A stretch of DNA of 64,000 bases from Halomonas rhizosphaerae (GTDB lineage Bacteria > Pseudomonadota > Gammaproteobacteria > Pseudomonadales > Halomonadaceae). The position numbers were made by a program, and so were the translations under genes. The stretch is from NCBI RefSeq assembly GCF_030010555.1, contig NZ_JASCQP010000043.1:1-64000 (forward strand). The letters are read 5' to 3'. How positions within the stretch are numbered: the first letter of the stretch is position 1; each line of letters begins with the position of its first letter. The notes beneath the pieces are model-generated. The model was given only the letters and a program-made list of their open reading frames with translations, had not been told where the DNA came from and made no database searches. This document shows positions 18,735 to 28,270 of this stretch, piece by piece.

Positions 18735-20132
18735 ATGATCAAAGGTTTTACCCGCTTTCTGCAGAGTCCGGGCGAGCGCATCAAATCGCTGTTCGGCCCT
18801 CAGGATGCGCCGGCCGGCAGCACCGGGCCGCGCATCATTCCCCGCCAGGAACACCCTGTCTCGCGTCAGCACTTCAGCGACGCCGCCCTCAAGGTGCTCT
18901 ACCGGCTTCACAACGCCGGCTTCCAGGCCTTCCTGGTGGGCGGGTGCATCCGCGATGCGCTGCTCGGCCACATGCCCAAGGACTTCGATGTCGCCACGGA
19001 TGCCACCCCGGAGCAGGTCAAGGACCTGTTTCGCAACTCGCGCATCATCGGCCGGCGCTTTCGCATCGTGCATGTCCGCTTCGGGCGCGAGGTGATCGAG
19101 GTCACCACCTTCCGCGGCAAGCCCAACGATGATCACGCCGACCATATCTCCCAGCAGTCGGACGATGGGCTGCTGCTGCGCGACAATGTCTGGGGCAACA
19201 TCGAGGAAGACGCCCTGCGCCGCGACTTCACCGTCAATGCCCTCTACTACAACATCGCCGACTTCTCGATCCACGACTTCGCCGACGGCGTGCACGACAT
19301 CGAGGCCCGCACCCTGCGGCTGATCGGCGACCCGGCGACCCGCTATCGCGAGGACCCGGTGAGGATGCTCAGGGCGGTGCGCTTCGCCGCCAAGCTCGAC
19401 TTCCACCTCGACCCGGCCACCGAGGCCCCCATCCACGACGCCGCACCGCTGCTGCTGCAGATCCCCCCGGCGCGGCTGTTCGATGAGATCCTCAAGCTGT
19501 TCATGGCCGGCCAGGGCGTCGCTACCTTCCACCTGCTGCGCGACTACGGGCTCTTCGCGATGCTCTTCCCGGAGGCCGACGAGGCCATGGAGGAGCTGCC
19601 CTGGGCCGAGCGCCTGGTCGAGCTGGCGCTGGAGAGCACCGACCGGCGCATCGCCGAGGACCGCCCGGTGACCCCGGCCTTCCTGTTTGCCGCCCTGCTC
19701 TGGGCCCCCGTCCAGCAGCGCCAGGCGATCCTCGAGGCCGATGGCATGCCGTCCATCCCCGCGCTCCAGACGGCGTCCCAGCAGGTGGTCTCGCGCCAGC
19801 TCCAGCACATCTCCATCCCCAAGCGCTTCAGCCTGCCGATGCGCGACATCTGGGACCTGCAGCAGCGGCTGCCGCTGCGCCGCGGCAAGCGCGTCTTCCA
19901 GACCCGCGAGCACCCGCGCTTCCGGGCCGCCTACGACTTCCTGCTGCTGCGCGAAGGCGCCGGTGAGATCACACCCGGCCTGGGTGACTGGTGGACCGCC
20001 TTCCAGCAGGCCGACGAGCACGAGCAGCGCCGCCTGCTGGGCAAGGTCGGTGCCGACCCGGCCGGCAGCGGCCAGCCGCGCAAGCGCCGCCGTCGCCGCC
20101 GCAAGCCGCGGGGCCCCGCGAGCGACACATGA
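18735..20132 (+). CDS. pcnB: Poly(A) polymerase I
   Basis: Adds poly(A) tails to RNA 3' ends and so promotes decay. 465 residues with the nucleotidyltransferase head FLVGGCIRDALLG followed by DFDVATDATPEQV (catalytic aspartates), the RDFTVNALYY stretch, the YREDPVRMLRAVRFAAKL neck helix region and a very basic tail (KRRRRRRKPRG). Start at the ATG at 18735; the frame is open back to 18678 but that lies upstream of the probable transcription start. Its stop overlaps the folK ATG. Confidence 0.93.
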   Translation: MIKGFTRFLQSPGERIKSLFGPQDAPAGSTGPRIIPRQEHPVSRQHFSDAALKVLYRLHNAGFQAFLVGGCIRDALLGHMPKDFDVATDATPEQVKDLFRNSRIIGRRFRIVHVRFGREVIEVTTFRGKPNDDHADHISQQSDDGLLLRDNVWGNIEEDALRRDFTVNALYYNIADFSIHDFADGVHDIEARTLRLIGDPATRYREDPVRMLRAVRFAAKLDFHLDPATEAPIHDAAPLLLQIPPARLFDEILKLFMAGQGVATFHLLRDYGLFAMLFPEADEAMEELPWAERLVELALESTDRRIAEDRPVTPAFLFAALLWAPVQQRQAILEADGMPSIPALQTASQQVVSRQLQHISIPKRFSLPMRDIWDLQQRLPLRRGKRVFQTREHPRFRAAYDFLLLREGAGEITPGLGDWWTAFQQADEHEQRRLLGKVGADPAGSGQPRKRRRRRRKPRGPASDT

Positions 20133-20626
20133 GCCCTTGGTGGCACCATGCCTGGATCGGCCTGGGCAGCAACCTCGACGGCCCGCGAGCACATGTCGAG
20201 CGCGCCCTTGGCGAGCTCGACCGCCTTCCCCTGACCCGTCGCATTGCCGCCTCACGACTCTATGCCAGCGCGCCGGTGGGGCCCGCCGACCAGCCCGACT
20301 ACATCAATGCCGTGGCGCACCTGGAGACGCGGCTCTCGCCGCTCGCCCTGCTCGACCAGTTGCAGGCCCTGGAACAGCGCCACGACCGCGTGCGCGGCCG
20401 GCGCTGGGGGCCCCGGACCCTGGACCTGGACCTGCTACTCTTCGATGACCAGCGGGTCACGTTGCCACGGCTGACACTGCCCCACCCGGAGATGGTAAAG
20501 CGCGCCTTCGTGCTGGTCCCGCTGGCCGAGCTGGCCCCGACCCTGGTGCTCGGCGGTCGCCCCCTGGCGCAACTGGCCGCCGGGCTCGACACCGGGGAGC
20601 TGCGGCCGGTGTTACCGCAAGGCTGA
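20129..20626 (+). CDS. folK: 2-amino-4-hydroxy-6-hydroxymethyldihydropteridine pyrophosphokinase
   Basis: Transfers pyrophosphate from ATP to the pterin in folate synthesis, the step before FolP (also in this window, 36341-37207). 165 residues; visible are IGLGSNLDGPRAHVERAL at the start, the pterin-contact strand PDYINAVAHLET and the signature RWGPRTLDLDLLLFD followed by LPHPEMVKRAFVLVPL. ATGA overlap with pcnB indicates translational coupling. Confidence 0.95.
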   Translation: MSPWWHHAWIGLGSNLDGPRAHVERALGELDRLPLTRRIAASRLYASAPVGPADQPDYINAVAHLETRLSPLALLDQLQALEQRHDRVRGRRWGPRTLDLDLLLFDDQRVTLPRLTLPHPEMVKRAFVLVPLAELAPTLVLGGRPLAQLAAGLDTGELRPVLPQG

Positions 20627-20638
20627 GGAACACCCCAC

Positions 20639-20690
20639 ATTGTTACCTATCGACACTTCGGCATGATTCGGGTAACAATCTCAGGTTACA
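20639..20690. promoter_or_regulatory. Inverted repeat resembling CbrB half-sites before panB
   Basis: ATTGTTACC (20639-20647) and GGTAACAAT (20671-20679) are perfect 9-bp inverted repeats 23 bases apart, with a third half-site GGTTACA at 20684-20690. The core TGTTAC/GTAACA is the same as in the sites before the CrcZ-like RNA. I see no -24/-12 promoter between here and panB, so a CbrB role is uncertain; it may serve another dimeric regulator or form an RNA hairpin behind folK. Confidence 0.45.
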
Positions 20691-20741
20691 CCGAGGCAGG
20701 CCCGCCGGAGGCCTCCCACGACCAGACGATGAGAGCACGCC

Positions 20742-21533
20742 ATGAAAACCGTCACCCTGAGCACGCTGCAGGCCTTCAAGCGCGCCGGTGAGCCGTTCAG
20801 CTGCCTGACCGCCTACGACGCCTCCTTCGCCCGGGCGGCCGGAGAGGCGGGCATCGAGGTGCTGCTGGTGGGCGATTCGCTGGGCATGGTCCTGCAGGGT
20901 CACGCCAGCACCCTGCCGGTGACCCTCGACGAGGTCTGCTACCACACCCACTGCGTGGCCCGCGGCAAGGGCGCCAGCCTGCTGATGGTCGACCTGCCCT
21001 TCATGAGCAACTCGAGCACCGAACGCCTGCTCCAGGATGCCGGCGAGCTGATGCGCGCCGGGGCCGAGCTGATCAAGGTCGAGGGCGAGGCCTGGATGGC
21101 CGACGGCATTCGCGAACTGACCCGGCGTGGCGTGCCGGTCTGCGCCCACCTGGGCCTGACGCCCCAGTCGGTCTACCAGTTGGGCGGCTACAAGGTACAG
21201 GGACGCGAGGCCGAGCAGGCGACCCGGATCCTCGAGGATGCCCGCACGCTGGTCGAGGCCGGCGCCTCGGTGATCCTGCTCGAGTGTGTGCCGGCAAGCC
21301 TGGGCCGGGCGGTGAGCGAGGCGCTGGAGGTGCCGGTGATCGGCATCGGCGCCGGCCCCGACACCGATGGCCAGATCCTGGTGATGCACGACGTGCTGGG
21401 CGTGACCCACGGCCGCACGCCGCGCTTCGTGAAGAACTTCATGGTTGAGGCCGACGATATCCAGGGCGCCTTCCGCCGCTACCACGAGGACGTCAAGGCC
21501 CGCCGCTTCCCCGCCCTAGAGCACTGTTTCTAA
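20742..21533 (+). CDS. panB: 3-methyl-2-oxobutanoate hydroxymethyltransferase
   Basis: Makes ketopantoate from alpha-ketoisovalerate and methylene-tetrahydrofolate, the first pantothenate step. 263 residues, a TIM-barrel enzyme with the metal-binding VGDSLGMVLQGH, YHTHCVARG, the catalytic glutamate region LLECVPASL and IGIGAGPDTDGQ. First gene of panB-panC-panD on the plus strand. Confidence 0.96.
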   Translation: MKTVTLSTLQAFKRAGEPFSCLTAYDASFARAAGEAGIEVLLVGDSLGMVLQGHASTLPVTLDEVCYHTHCVARGKGASLLMVDLPFMSNSSTERLLQDAGELMRAGAELIKVEGEAWMADGIRELTRRGVPVCAHLGLTPQSVYQLGGYKVQGREAEQATRILEDARTLVEAGASVILLECVPASLGRAVSEALEVPVIGIGAGPDTDGQILVMHDVLGVTHGRTPRFVKNFMVEADDIQGAFRRYHEDVKARRFPALEHCF

Positions 21534-21558
21534 GCCGCGTTTCGAGGAGCTCGCCGCG

Positions 21559-22407
21559 ATGCGTACCCTGCGAGAGATTCCGCCCCTGCGCGAGGCCCTG
21601 GACGAGTTCCGTCGCCGAGGCCAGCGCGTCGCCCTGGTGCCGACCATGGGCAACCTGCACGACGGCCACCTGGCGCTGGTGGCGGAGGCACGTCGCCGGG
21701 GCGACGTGGTCGTGGCGACCATCTTCGTCAACCCGCTGCAGTTCGGTGCCGGCGAGGACCTGGACGCCTACCCGCGGACCCTCGTCGAGGACCAGGCGAT
21801 GCTCGAGGAGGCCGGCTGCGACCTGCTGTTCGCGCCCGAGACGACGACCCTCTACCCGCGCGGCCTCGCGGCCCAGACCCGGGTCTGCGTGCCCGAAGTC
21901 AGCGAGGGGCTCTGCGGTGGCGACCGGCCCGGGCACTTCGATGGCGTCGCCACCATCGTCACCATGCTCTTCCACCTGGTGCAGCCCGATGTGGCCTGCT
22001 TCGGCGAGAAGGACTACCAGCAGCTGGCGGTGATCCGCCGCCTGGTGGCCGACCTGCATGTCCCCGTGGAGGTCGTCGGCGTGCCCATCGTGCGCGCTGC
22101 GGACGGCCTGGCCCTCTCCTCGCGCAACGGCTACCTGGATGCCGACCAGCGCGCCACCGCCCCGGCGCTCTACCGCACCCTGTGCGCGCTGCGCGATGCC
22201 CTGGAGGCCGGCGCCGACAGCGACGAGACCCTGGCCGATGGCCTCGCCCGGCTGAAGGAGGCCGGCTTCACGCCGGACTACCTGGAGCTTCGCGACGCCG
22301 ACCTGGGGCAGGTGACGACGACCACCCGCGAGGCCGTCCTGCTTGCCGCGGCGCGCCTGGGCCCGACCCGACTGATCGATAACCTGAGCCTGACCCTGCC
22401 ACGCTGA
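21559..22407 (+). CDS. panC: Pantothenate synthetase
   Basis: Joins pantoate and beta-alanine using ATP. 282 residues of the nucleotidylyltransferase superfamily with PTMGNLHDGHLALV (HIGH-like), FVNPLQFG, FGEKDYQQL and the KMSKS-like LSSRNGYL. It follows panB by 25 bp with GAGGAG upstream of its ATG. Confidence 0.96.
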   Translation: MRTLREIPPLREALDEFRRRGQRVALVPTMGNLHDGHLALVAEARRRGDVVVATIFVNPLQFGAGEDLDAYPRTLVEDQAMLEEAGCDLLFAPETTTLYPRGLAAQTRVCVPEVSEGLCGGDRPGHFDGVATIVTMLFHLVQPDVACFGEKDYQQLAVIRRLVADLHVPVEVVGVPIVRAADGLALSSRNGYLDADQRATAPALYRTLCALRDALEAGADSDETLADGLARLKEAGFTPDYLELRDADLGQVTTTTREAVLLAAARLGPTRLIDNLSLTLPR

Positions 22408-22443
22408 AGGCGTGGCGACGTCAAACAGAGGAACCTAAGCTCC

Positions 22444-22824
22444 ATGCAAACCATCATGCTCAAGGCCAAGCTGCACATGGCCCGTGTCACCCATGCCGTG
22501 CTCAACTACGAGGGCTCCTGCGCCATCGACGGCGAGCTGCTCGACATGGCCGGCATCCGCGAGAACGAGCAGATCCAGATCTACAACGTCGAGAATGGCC
22601 AGCGCTTCACTACCTACGCCATCCGCGCGGAAGAGGGCTCGAGGATCATCTCGGTGAATGGCGCCGCGGCTCACCTGGCGAGTGAAGGGCAGCGCGTGAT
22701 CATCTGCAGCTATTCCCATTACAGCGACGCGGAACTCGAGGCCCACGCACCGGCCCTGGTCTACCTCCAGGAGGGCAATGTGATCAGCCACACCAGCAAC
22801 GCCATCCCCGTCCAGATGGCCTGA
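22444..22824 (+). CDS. panD: Aspartate 1-decarboxylase precursor
   Basis: Decarboxylates aspartate to the beta-alanine used by PanC. 126 residues; the zymogen cleaves itself between G24 and S25 in [10 protein letters not shown] to create the pyruvoyl cofactor. The first ATG (22444) keeps the Gly-Ser bond at the standard 24/25 position. With panB and panC it gives a complete beta-alanine-to-pantothenate branch apart from ketopantoate reductase. Confidence 0.96.
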   Translation: MQTIMLKAKLHMARVTHAVLNYEGSCAIDGELLDMAGIRENEQIQIYNVENGQRFTTYAIRAEEGSRIISVNGAAAHLASEGQRVIICSYSHYSDAELEAHAPALVYLQEGNVISHTSNAIPVQMA

Positions 22825-22837
22825 CACCGGCCTCCCA

Positions 22838-22857
22838 CGGCACCCTGCGGGGTGCCG
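22838..22857 (+). terminator. Weak hairpin behind panD
   Basis: CGGCACCC and GGGTGCCG form an 8-bp stem with a 4-base loop 13 bases after the panD stop, but no T-run follows. It may be a weak terminator or an mRNA end structure. The remaining gap to the thiolase shows no promoter I would defend. Confidence 0.35.
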
Positions 22858-23038
22858 CACCTCCCGAGCTGCGCTCTCCCCCCGGTACCTCCCCGTGCAT
22901 TCGGCCATGGAAGCATTGCCGCGACGCACAAGCGTCCCCTATGCTGGAAGACCCGGCTCTGTCTGAGACGTCTTCGATCTCAGGTTGTCCTCCAGACACG
23001 GCCGCAAGCCCGCTAGTCATTCTTCAGGAGTATCTCCC

Positions 23039-24214
23039 ATGCAAGACGTGGTGATTGTTGCCGCTCGCCGCACTGCCGTCGGCACCTTCGGTGGCTCCCT
23101 GGCCGGCATTCCCGCCAGCGACCTGGGTGCCCATGTCATCAAGGACATCCTGGCCTCTACCGGTGTGGCCGGTGATCAGGTCGACGAGGTACTGCTCGGC
23201 CAGGTGCTCACCGCCGGGGTCGGCCAGAACCCCGCCCGCCAGGCCTCCATCAAGGCCGGCCTGCCGGATGCCGTGCCGGCCATGACCATCAACAAGGTCT
23301 GCGGGTCGGGCCTCAAGGCTCTGCATCTGGGCGCTCAGGCCATCATGCTCGGCGACGCCGAGCTGATCCTCGCCGGCGGCCAGGAGAACATGTCCGCCTC
23401 GCCCCACGTGCTGCCCAACTCCCGGACCGGCCAGCGCATGGGTGACTGGAAGGCCATCGACACCATGGTCCACGACGGCCTGTGGGATGCCTTCAACAAC
23501 TACCACATGGGCATCACGGCCGAGAACCTGGCGGAGAAATACGGCATCACCCGCGAGGAGATGGACGAATTCGCCGCCGGCTCCCAGCAGAAGGCCGCGG
23601 CCGCCATCAGGGAAGGCAAGTTCAAGAGCCAGATCGTGCCGGTGGAGATCCCCCAGCGCAAGGGCGACCCGGTGGTCTTCGACACCGACGAGGGCCCGCG
23701 TGACGTGACCGCCGAGAAGCTTGGCGGCATGCGTCCGGCCTTCAAGAAGGACGGTACCGTCACCGCCGGCAATGCCTCCTCCATCAACGACGGGGCCGCC
23801 GTGGTGATGCTCTGCTCCGCCGACAAGGCCAAGGCCCTGGGTCTCGAGCCGCTGGCCCGCATCAAGGCCTACAGCAATGCCGGTGTCGACCCCTCCATCA
23901 TGGGCATCGGTCCGGCCCCGGCCACCCGTCGCTGCCTCGAGAAGGCCGGCTGGAGCCTGGAGGACCTGGACCTGGTCGAGGCCAACGAGGCCTTCGCCGC
24001 CCAGGCCCTCTCCGTCAACAAGGAACTGGGCTGGGATGTCAGCAAGATCAACGTCAACGGTGGCGCCATCGCCATCGGCCACCCCATCGGTGCCTCCGGC
24101 TGTCGCATCCTGGTGACCCTGGTCCACGAGATGATCGCCCGTGATGCCAAGAAGGGCCTGGCGACGCTGTGCATCGGCGGTGGGCAGGGCGTGGCGTTGG
24201 CCATCGAGCGCTAA
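23039..24214 (+). CDS. Acetyl-CoA acetyltransferase (thiolase II type)
   Basis: Condenses two acetyl-CoA to acetoacetyl-CoA or the reverse; in related bacteria it feeds polyhydroxybutyrate synthesis or takes part in fatty-acid breakdown. 391 residues with the acyl cysteine in [18 protein letters not shown], the histidine in [14 protein letters not shown] and the second cysteine in LCIGGGQG. The CAGGAG before the ATG at 23039 fixes the start over an in-frame one at 22985. No other PHB gene is adjacent, so phaA versus atoB cannot be decided. A heptamer repeat starts on its stop codon. Confidence 0.92.
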   Translation: MQDVVIVAARRTAVGTFGGSLAGIPASDLGAHVIKDILASTGVAGDQVDEVLLGQVLTAGVGQNPARQASIKAGLPDAVPAMTINKVCGSGLKALHLGAQAIMLGDAELILAGGQENMSASPHVLPNSRTGQRMGDWKAIDTMVHDGLWDAFNNYHMGITAENLAEKYGITREEMDEFAAGSQQKAAAAIREGKFKSQIVPVEIPQRKGDPVVFDTDEGPRDVTAEKLGGMRPAFKKDGTVTAGNASSINDGAAVVMLCSADKAKALGLEPLARIKAYSNAGVDPSIMGIGPAPATRRCLEKAGWSLEDLDLVEANEAFAAQALSVNKELGWDVSKINVNGGAIAIGHPIGASGCRILVTLVHEMIARDAKKGLATLCIGGGQGVALAIER

Positions 24215-24301
24215 AGCGCCAAGCGCCAAGCGCCAAGCGCCAAGCGCCAAGCGCCAAGCGCCAAGCGCCAAGCGCCAAGCGCCAAGCGCCAAGCGCCAAG
24301 C
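24214..24301 (+). repeat. Tandem heptamer array, 12 copies of AAGCGCC
   Basis: Twelve perfect copies of the 7-bp unit AAGCGCC run from the last base of the thiolase stop codon to 24297, with a partial thirteenth. Written in another phase the unit is AGCGCCA, which fits the AGCNNNA pattern of the other arrays in this window. The array points at the terminator at 24309 and has a four-unit partner on the opposite strand at 24394-24421. Confidence 0.97.
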
Positions 24302-24308
24302 AGGCAGC

Positions 24309-24343
24309 ATGCCCCGGGATTCTTCCCGGGGCATGTTCTTTTC
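24309..24343 (+). terminator. Intrinsic terminator of the thiolase gene
   Basis: A perfect 11-bp stem (24309-24319 with 24324-24334; CCCCGGG core), 4-base loop TTCT and a GTTCTTTTC tail. Confidence 0.88.
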
Positions 24344-24358
24344 GGCCTACACAAGAAA

Positions 24359-24390
24359 CCGCCGCCGGGGGTAGCCCCGGCGGCGGTTTT
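24359..24390. terminator. Bidirectional terminator between thiolase and pnp
   Basis: CCGCCGCCGGGG / CCCCGGCGGCGG, a perfect 12-bp stem with loop GTAG. TTTTCCTT follows on the plus strand and TTTCTTGTG on the minus strand, so it can end both convergent transcripts, mainly pnp. Confidence 0.85.
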
Positions 24391-24393
24391 CCT

Positions 24394-24421
24394 TGCGTCT
24401 TGCTCCTTGGCGCTTGCGGCT
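24394..24421 (-). repeat. Four-unit heptamer array behind pnp
   Basis: Read on the minus strand just after the pnp stop: AGCCGCA, AGCGCCA, AGGAGCA, AGACGCA, then AG. Exactly four 7-bp units that begin with AG and end with A; they point towards the terminator at 24359-24390, opposite to the array at 24214. Confidence 0.8.
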
Positions 24422-24434
24422 CGCCGAAGGCAGC

Positions 24435-26570
24435 CTACAGCTGGGGCTCGGCGGCCTCCTCGGCCTCGAACGCCGCCTTCTCTTCCGGGGTGATCTCCTT
24501 GATGGTGAGCTTCACCCGGTTGCGATTGTCGATATCGAGCACCTTGACGATGGGCTCATCGCCCTCGTTGAGGAAGTCGCGGACGTCGTTGACCCGCTCC
24601 GGCACGATCTGGGAGATGTGCACCAGGCCGTCGGTGCCGGGCATGATGTTGACGAAGGCGCCGAAGTCGGCGATGCGCACCACCTTACCGCGGTAGAGCT
24701 TGCCGATCTCGGGCTCGGCAGTGATCGCCAGCACGGTGTCGATGGCCGCCTTGGCCGCCGACTTGTCCTCGGCATAGATGCGCACGGTGCCGTCGTCGTC
24801 GAGGTCGATGGAAGCGCCGGTGTCCTCGCAGATCTTGCGGATGGTGGCACCACCCTTGCCGATGACGTCGCGGATCTTCTCCGGGTCGATCTTGATGGTG
24901 GCCATGGAGGGGGCGTTCTCGGAGACCTCGGCACGGCTCTGGGCGATCACCGTGTTCATCTGCTCGAGGATCTGCTGGCGGGCGTCATAGGCCTGCTGCA
25001 GGGCCGCCTCCATGATCTCCTCGTTGATGCCCTCGATCTTGATGTCCATCTGCAGGGCGGTGACGCCCTCGGCGCTGCCGGCCACCTTGAAGTCCATGTC
25101 GCCGAGGTGGTCCTCGTCACCCAGGATGTCGGTGAGCACGGCGAAGCCGTCCTCATCCTTGACCAGGCCCATGGCGATGCCGGCCACCGGGGCCTTCATC
25201 GGCACGCCGGCATCCATCAGGGCCAGCGACGAGCCGCACACGGAGGCCATGGAGCTCGAGCCGTTGGACTCGGTGATCTCGGAGACCACGCGGATGGTGT
25301 AGGGGAACTCCGCCTCGTCGGGCAGCATCGCCTGCACGCCGCGACGCGCCAGGCGGCCATGGCCGATCTCGCGGCGCTTGGGACCGCCCATGAAGCCGGC
25401 CTCACCCACGCTGTAGGGGGGGAAGTTGTAGTGCAGCAGGAAGCGGTCCTTGCGCTCGCCCTCCAGCGACTCGATCAGCTGGGAGTCACGCAGGGTGCCC
25501 AGCGTCGCCACCACGATGGCCTGGGTCTCGCCGCGGGTGAAGATCGCCGAGCCATGGGTCTTGGGCAGGGTGCCGACCTCAATGGAGAGCGGACGCACGG
25601 TCTTGTGGTCGCGGCCGTCGATGCGCGGTTCGCCCTTGACCACGCGCGAACGCACCACGCGCTTCTCCAGGCCGGCGAAGGCGCCCTTGACCTCGTCGGC
25701 GTCGTACTTGCCCTCTTCCTCGCCGGCGAACTGCTCCACCGCCTGATCCTTGAGAGCGGAAAGAGCGTCCTGGCGGGCCATCTTGTCGGTGATGCGATAG
25801 GCCTCGCCGACCTTCTGCTCGAAGGCATCGGCCATGGCGCCCTTGAGGGCGGTGTTCTCGGCGGGCGGCTGCCAGTCCCACTTCGGCTTGCCCGCCTCGG
25901 CGACCAGCTCGTTGATGGCCTGGATGGCCACCTGCATCTCCTGATGGGCATAGAGCACGGCGCCGAGCATCTCGTCCTCGAGCAGCTCGTTGGCCTCGGA
26001 CTCGACCATCAGCACCGCCTTCTCGGTCCCGGCGACCACCATGTTGAGCTCGGAGCCGGTCAGCTCCTCGACGGTGGGGTTGAGGAAGTAGCCGTTGTCC
26101 TCGGTGAAGCCCACCCGCGCGGCGCCGATCGGGCCGTTGAAGGGCACGCCGGAGATGGCCAGGGCGGCGGAGGTACCGAGCATCGCGGCGATGTCCGGGT
26201 CATGGTTGCGGTCGGTGGAGAGCACCGAGCAGACCACCTGCACCTCGTTCATGAAGCCCTTGGGGAAGAGCGGACGGATCGGGCGGTCGATCAGCCGCGA
26301 GGTGAGAGTCTCCTTCTCGGTGGGACGCCCTTCGCGCTTGAAGAAACCGCCGGGGATCTTGCCGACCGCATAGGTCTTCTCCTGATAGAACACCCCCAGC
26401 GGGAAGAAGGGCTGAGCAGGATTTGCCTCCTTCTTGGCCACCACGGTGCACAGCACCACGGTGTCGTCCATGGTGACCATCACGGCACCGGTAGCCTGGC
26501 GGGCGATGCGCCCGGTTTCCAGGGTGACGGTGCTGCGACCGTACTGAAACGTTTTCTTGACCGGGTTCAC
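24435..26570 (-). CDS. pnp: Polyribonucleotide nucleotidyltransferase
   Basis: Phosphorolytic 3'-5' exoribonuclease, a trimer that also joins the RNA degradosome. 711 residues: two RNase PH domains separated by a helical domain, then KH (about 555-615, [19 protein letters not shown]) and S1 (about 620-690, [18 protein letters not shown]). Translation starts at a GTG (26570) with AAGGAAG upstream and the classical [11 protein letters not shown]-terminus; an open extension to 26663 has no family match. Downstream of rpsO, the usual rpsO-pnp order, but here separated by a terminator and a 380-bp repeat-bearing gap. Confidence 0.96.
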   Translation of the reverse strand: MNPVKKTFQYGRSTVTLETGRIARQATGAVMVTMDDTVVLCTVVAKKEANPAQPFFPLGVFYQEKTYAVGKIPGGFFKREGRPTEKETLTSRLIDRPIRPLFPKGFMNEVQVVCSVLSTDRNHDPDIAAMLGTSAALAISGVPFNGPIGAARVGFTEDNGYFLNPTVEELTGSELNMVVAGTEKAVLMVESEANELLEDEMLGAVLYAHQEMQVAIQAINELVAEAGKPKWDWQPPAENTALKGAMADAFEQKVGEAYRITDKMARQDALSALKDQAVEQFAGEEEGKYDADEVKGAFAGLEKRVVRSRVVKGEPRIDGRDHKTVRPLSIEVGTLPKTHGSAIFTRGETQAIVVATLGTLRDSQLIESLEGERKDRFLLHYNFPPYSVGEAGFMGGPKRREIGHGRLARRGVQAMLPDEAEFPYTIRVVSEITESNGSSSMASVCGSSLALMDAGVPMKAPVAGIAMGLVKDEDGFAVLTDILGDEDHLGDMDFKVAGSAEGVTALQMDIKIEGINEEIMEAALQQAYDARQQILEQMNTVIAQSRAEVSENAPSMATIKIDPEKIRDVIGKGGATIRKICEDTGASIDLDDDGTVRIYAEDKSAAKAAIDTVLAITAEPEIGKLYRGKVVRIADFGAFVNIMPGTDGLVHISQIVPERVNDVRDFLNEGDEPIVKVLDIDNRNRVKLTIKEITPEEKAAFEAEEAAEPQL

Positions 26571-26950
26571 GGCGACTTCCTTCAACTTTTCTGTGTTTGG
26601 GTCGTTTTGACTCGGCGACCATTTTAGGGGTTGACGCCCGCGGCGGCCACCGGCTAGTGACATTTCCTGGGTATCGCCTCAGCATGCATCGCTCGGGCCT
26701 GATTTGGCGGCAAGCCCCGAAGTGTCGGACCATCGAGGATGGCGCTGTGAATACCTCCCTGTACGCTACCGACGCCATGCTTCGCTCTCGCATCCTGCTC
26801 CGCCTGCAGGACCGGTGCTGGCCATCCATGGCCAGCCCGTTCGGAGCAGTACTCCTCACCCCTGGCGTAGGACCTCCTCTTCGGCTTCCCCCCAGCGCCC
26901 CTCGCTCTTCCAGAGCCCGATAACTACTTGAAATCAAATAATTACCAATA
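26571..26950. other. Gap between rpsO and pnp
   Basis: About 380 bp without a gene. Its right two-thirds hold a dispersed repeat copy (26750-26908). The part next to pnp (26571-26749) must contain the pnp leader and, since rpsO has a terminator, possibly a pnp promoter, but I see no convincing -35/-10 pair. Confidence 0.5.
26750..26908 (+). repeat. Dispersed intergenic repeat, copy A
   Basis: Starts GGCGCTGTGAATACCTCCCT, continues with CGCTACCGACGCCAT and resumes after about 80 inserted bases with CTGGCGTAGGACCTCCTCTT followed by CGGC and a CGCCCCTC end. The same blocks occur in the same order at 45990-46072. The inserted part includes the palindrome TGGCCATCCATGGCCA. No protein is encoded. 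Confidence 0.75.
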
Positions 26951-26978
26951 CAAAACGGGCAGCCCGTAGGCTGCCCGT
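26951..26978 (-). terminator. Intrinsic terminator of rpsO
   Basis: ACGGGCAGCC / GGCTGCCCGT, a perfect 10-bp stem with a 4-base loop, followed on the minus strand by TTTTGTATTGG. About 25 bases after the rpsO stop. Confidence 0.88.
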
Positions 26979-27003
26979 TCCATTACCGCGTGGGATGCGT
27001 CGC

Positions 27004-27273
27004 TTAGCGGCGCAGGCCCAGACGCTGGATCAGCGACTGATAGCGCTCGAAATCCTTGCGCTTCAGGTAGTCCAGCAGCTTGCGGCGCTGGTTGACCATG
27101 CGGATCAGGCCACGACGGGAGTGGTGATCCTGCTTGTTGGTCTTGAAGTGGTCCTGCAGGCCATCGATGTTGGCGCTCAGCAGGGCCACCTGCACTTCGG
27201 GGGAACCGGTGTCGTTCTCGCCACGACCGTACTCGTTGACGATTGCGGACTTCTGCTCGGCTGTCAGTGCCAT
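27004..27273 (-). CDS. rpsO: 30S ribosomal protein S15
   Basis: Primary 16S rRNA-binding protein of the small-subunit platform. 89 residues, the standard length, with [17 protein letters not shown] at the start and [20 protein letters not shown] near the end. A 79-nt leader separates it from truB; S15 represses its own mRNA in other bacteria, but I cannot identify the leader fold here. Confidence 0.97.
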   Translation of the reverse strand: MALTAEQKSAIVNEYGRGENDTGSPEVQVALLSANIDGLQDHFKTNKQDHHSRRGLIRMVNQRRKLLDYLKRKDFERYQSLIQRLGLRR

Positions 27274-27352
27274 CTGTCTCTCCAGTAAGCAATATGCCTG
27301 AATGATGAGTGTGTGAGACCACGCATATTTGCAGTCTCGGGCGTCTCTCCCT

Positions 27353-28270
27353 TCAATCGGCTGCGGTGCTCAGCAGCCGTTTCGGCGCCACCTCCTGTGG
27401 CCCCGCCACCACGCCGAGGCCCAGGAAGGCCCCGTCGCAGTAGAGTCTTGCCGTCTCGTCCCCGGCCAGCTCGCCGGTCTCGACCCGGGCCGCCTGGCCA
27501 TGGGTCAGCCGGCAGGCCGCCACGGCATCGACCTCGAGCCGCGGCAGGTGGTCGACCAGCACGTCGACGGGCCACAGCACCGCCTCGCGCTCGGCCTGGC
27601 CGGGCAGGGCCTCCAGCGCGTCGAGGGTCAGCATGCCCTCGCTCGTGAAGGGGCCCGTCTCCAGGCGGCGCAGCGCGCTGATGTGCGCCCCGCAGCCCAG
27701 AGCCTGGCCGATGTCCTCGGCCAGGGTACGGATATAGGTACCCTTGCTCACACGCACTTCGAGTTCGAAGGCGGTATCGGCAAGGGCAAGAAGGCGCGCA
27801 TCATACACCGTCACGCGCCTGGCTGCACGCTCGATCGACTTGCCTTCGCGGGCCAGCTCGTAGAGCTTGCGCCCCTGATGCTTGAGCGCCGAGTACATCG
27901 GCGGCACCTGATCGATCTCCCCGCGGAAGCGCGCCAGCACGCCCTCGACGTCGGCCTCGGTCAGCCGAGGCACCGCGCGGCGCTCGACCACCTCGCCCTC
28001 GGCATCACCGGTGTCGGTGATCGCGCCGAGCTCCACCCGGGTGCGGTAGACCTTGTCAGCGTCCAGCAGGTGGGCGGAGAACTTGGTCGCCTCGCCGAAG
28101 CACACCGGCAGCAGGCCGGTGGCCATGGGGTCCAGCGTTCCCGTATGACCGGCCTTCTGGGCCTGGAACAGGCGCCGGGCCCGCTGCAGCGCATGGTTGC
28201 TGGACAGGCCCGGGGGCTTGTCCAGCAGCAGCACGCCGTTCACCGGCAATCCGCGACGCCGCCGTGCCAT
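27353..28270 (-). CDS. truB: tRNA pseudouridine(55) synthase
   Basis: Converts U55 in the T-loop of most tRNAs to pseudouridine. 305 residues; the catalytic aspartate is in [16 protein letters not shown], followed by the family stretches [22 protein letters not shown] and the [14 protein letters not shown] motif. Its ATG overlaps the rbfA stop (TGATG). Confidence 0.96.
   Translation of the reverse strand: MARRRRGLPVNGVLLLDKPPGLSSNHALQRARRLFQAQKAGHTGTLDPMATGLLPVCFGEATKFSAHLLDADKVYRTRVELGAITDTGDAEGEVVERRAVPRLTEADVEGVLARFRGEIDQVPPMYSALKHQGRKLYELAREGKSIERAARRVTVYDARLLALADTAFELEVRVSKGTYIRTLAEDIGQALGCGAHISALRRLETGPFTSEGMLTLDALEALPGQAEREAVLWPVDVLVDHLPRLEVDAVAACRLTHGQAARVETGELAGDETARLYCDGAFLGLGVVAGPQEVAPKRLLSTAAD

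Noticed and set aside
24141..24374. Frames that read the heptamer array as Ala-Pro-Ser-Ala-Lys-Arg-Gln repeats
   Set aside because: A 7-bp repeat gives a 7-residue repeat in any open frame; these start inside the thiolase gene in another frame and run through a terminator.
26597..26931. Plus-strand frames in the rpsO-pnp gap
   Set aside because: They lie in the dispersed repeat and start without ribosome sites.
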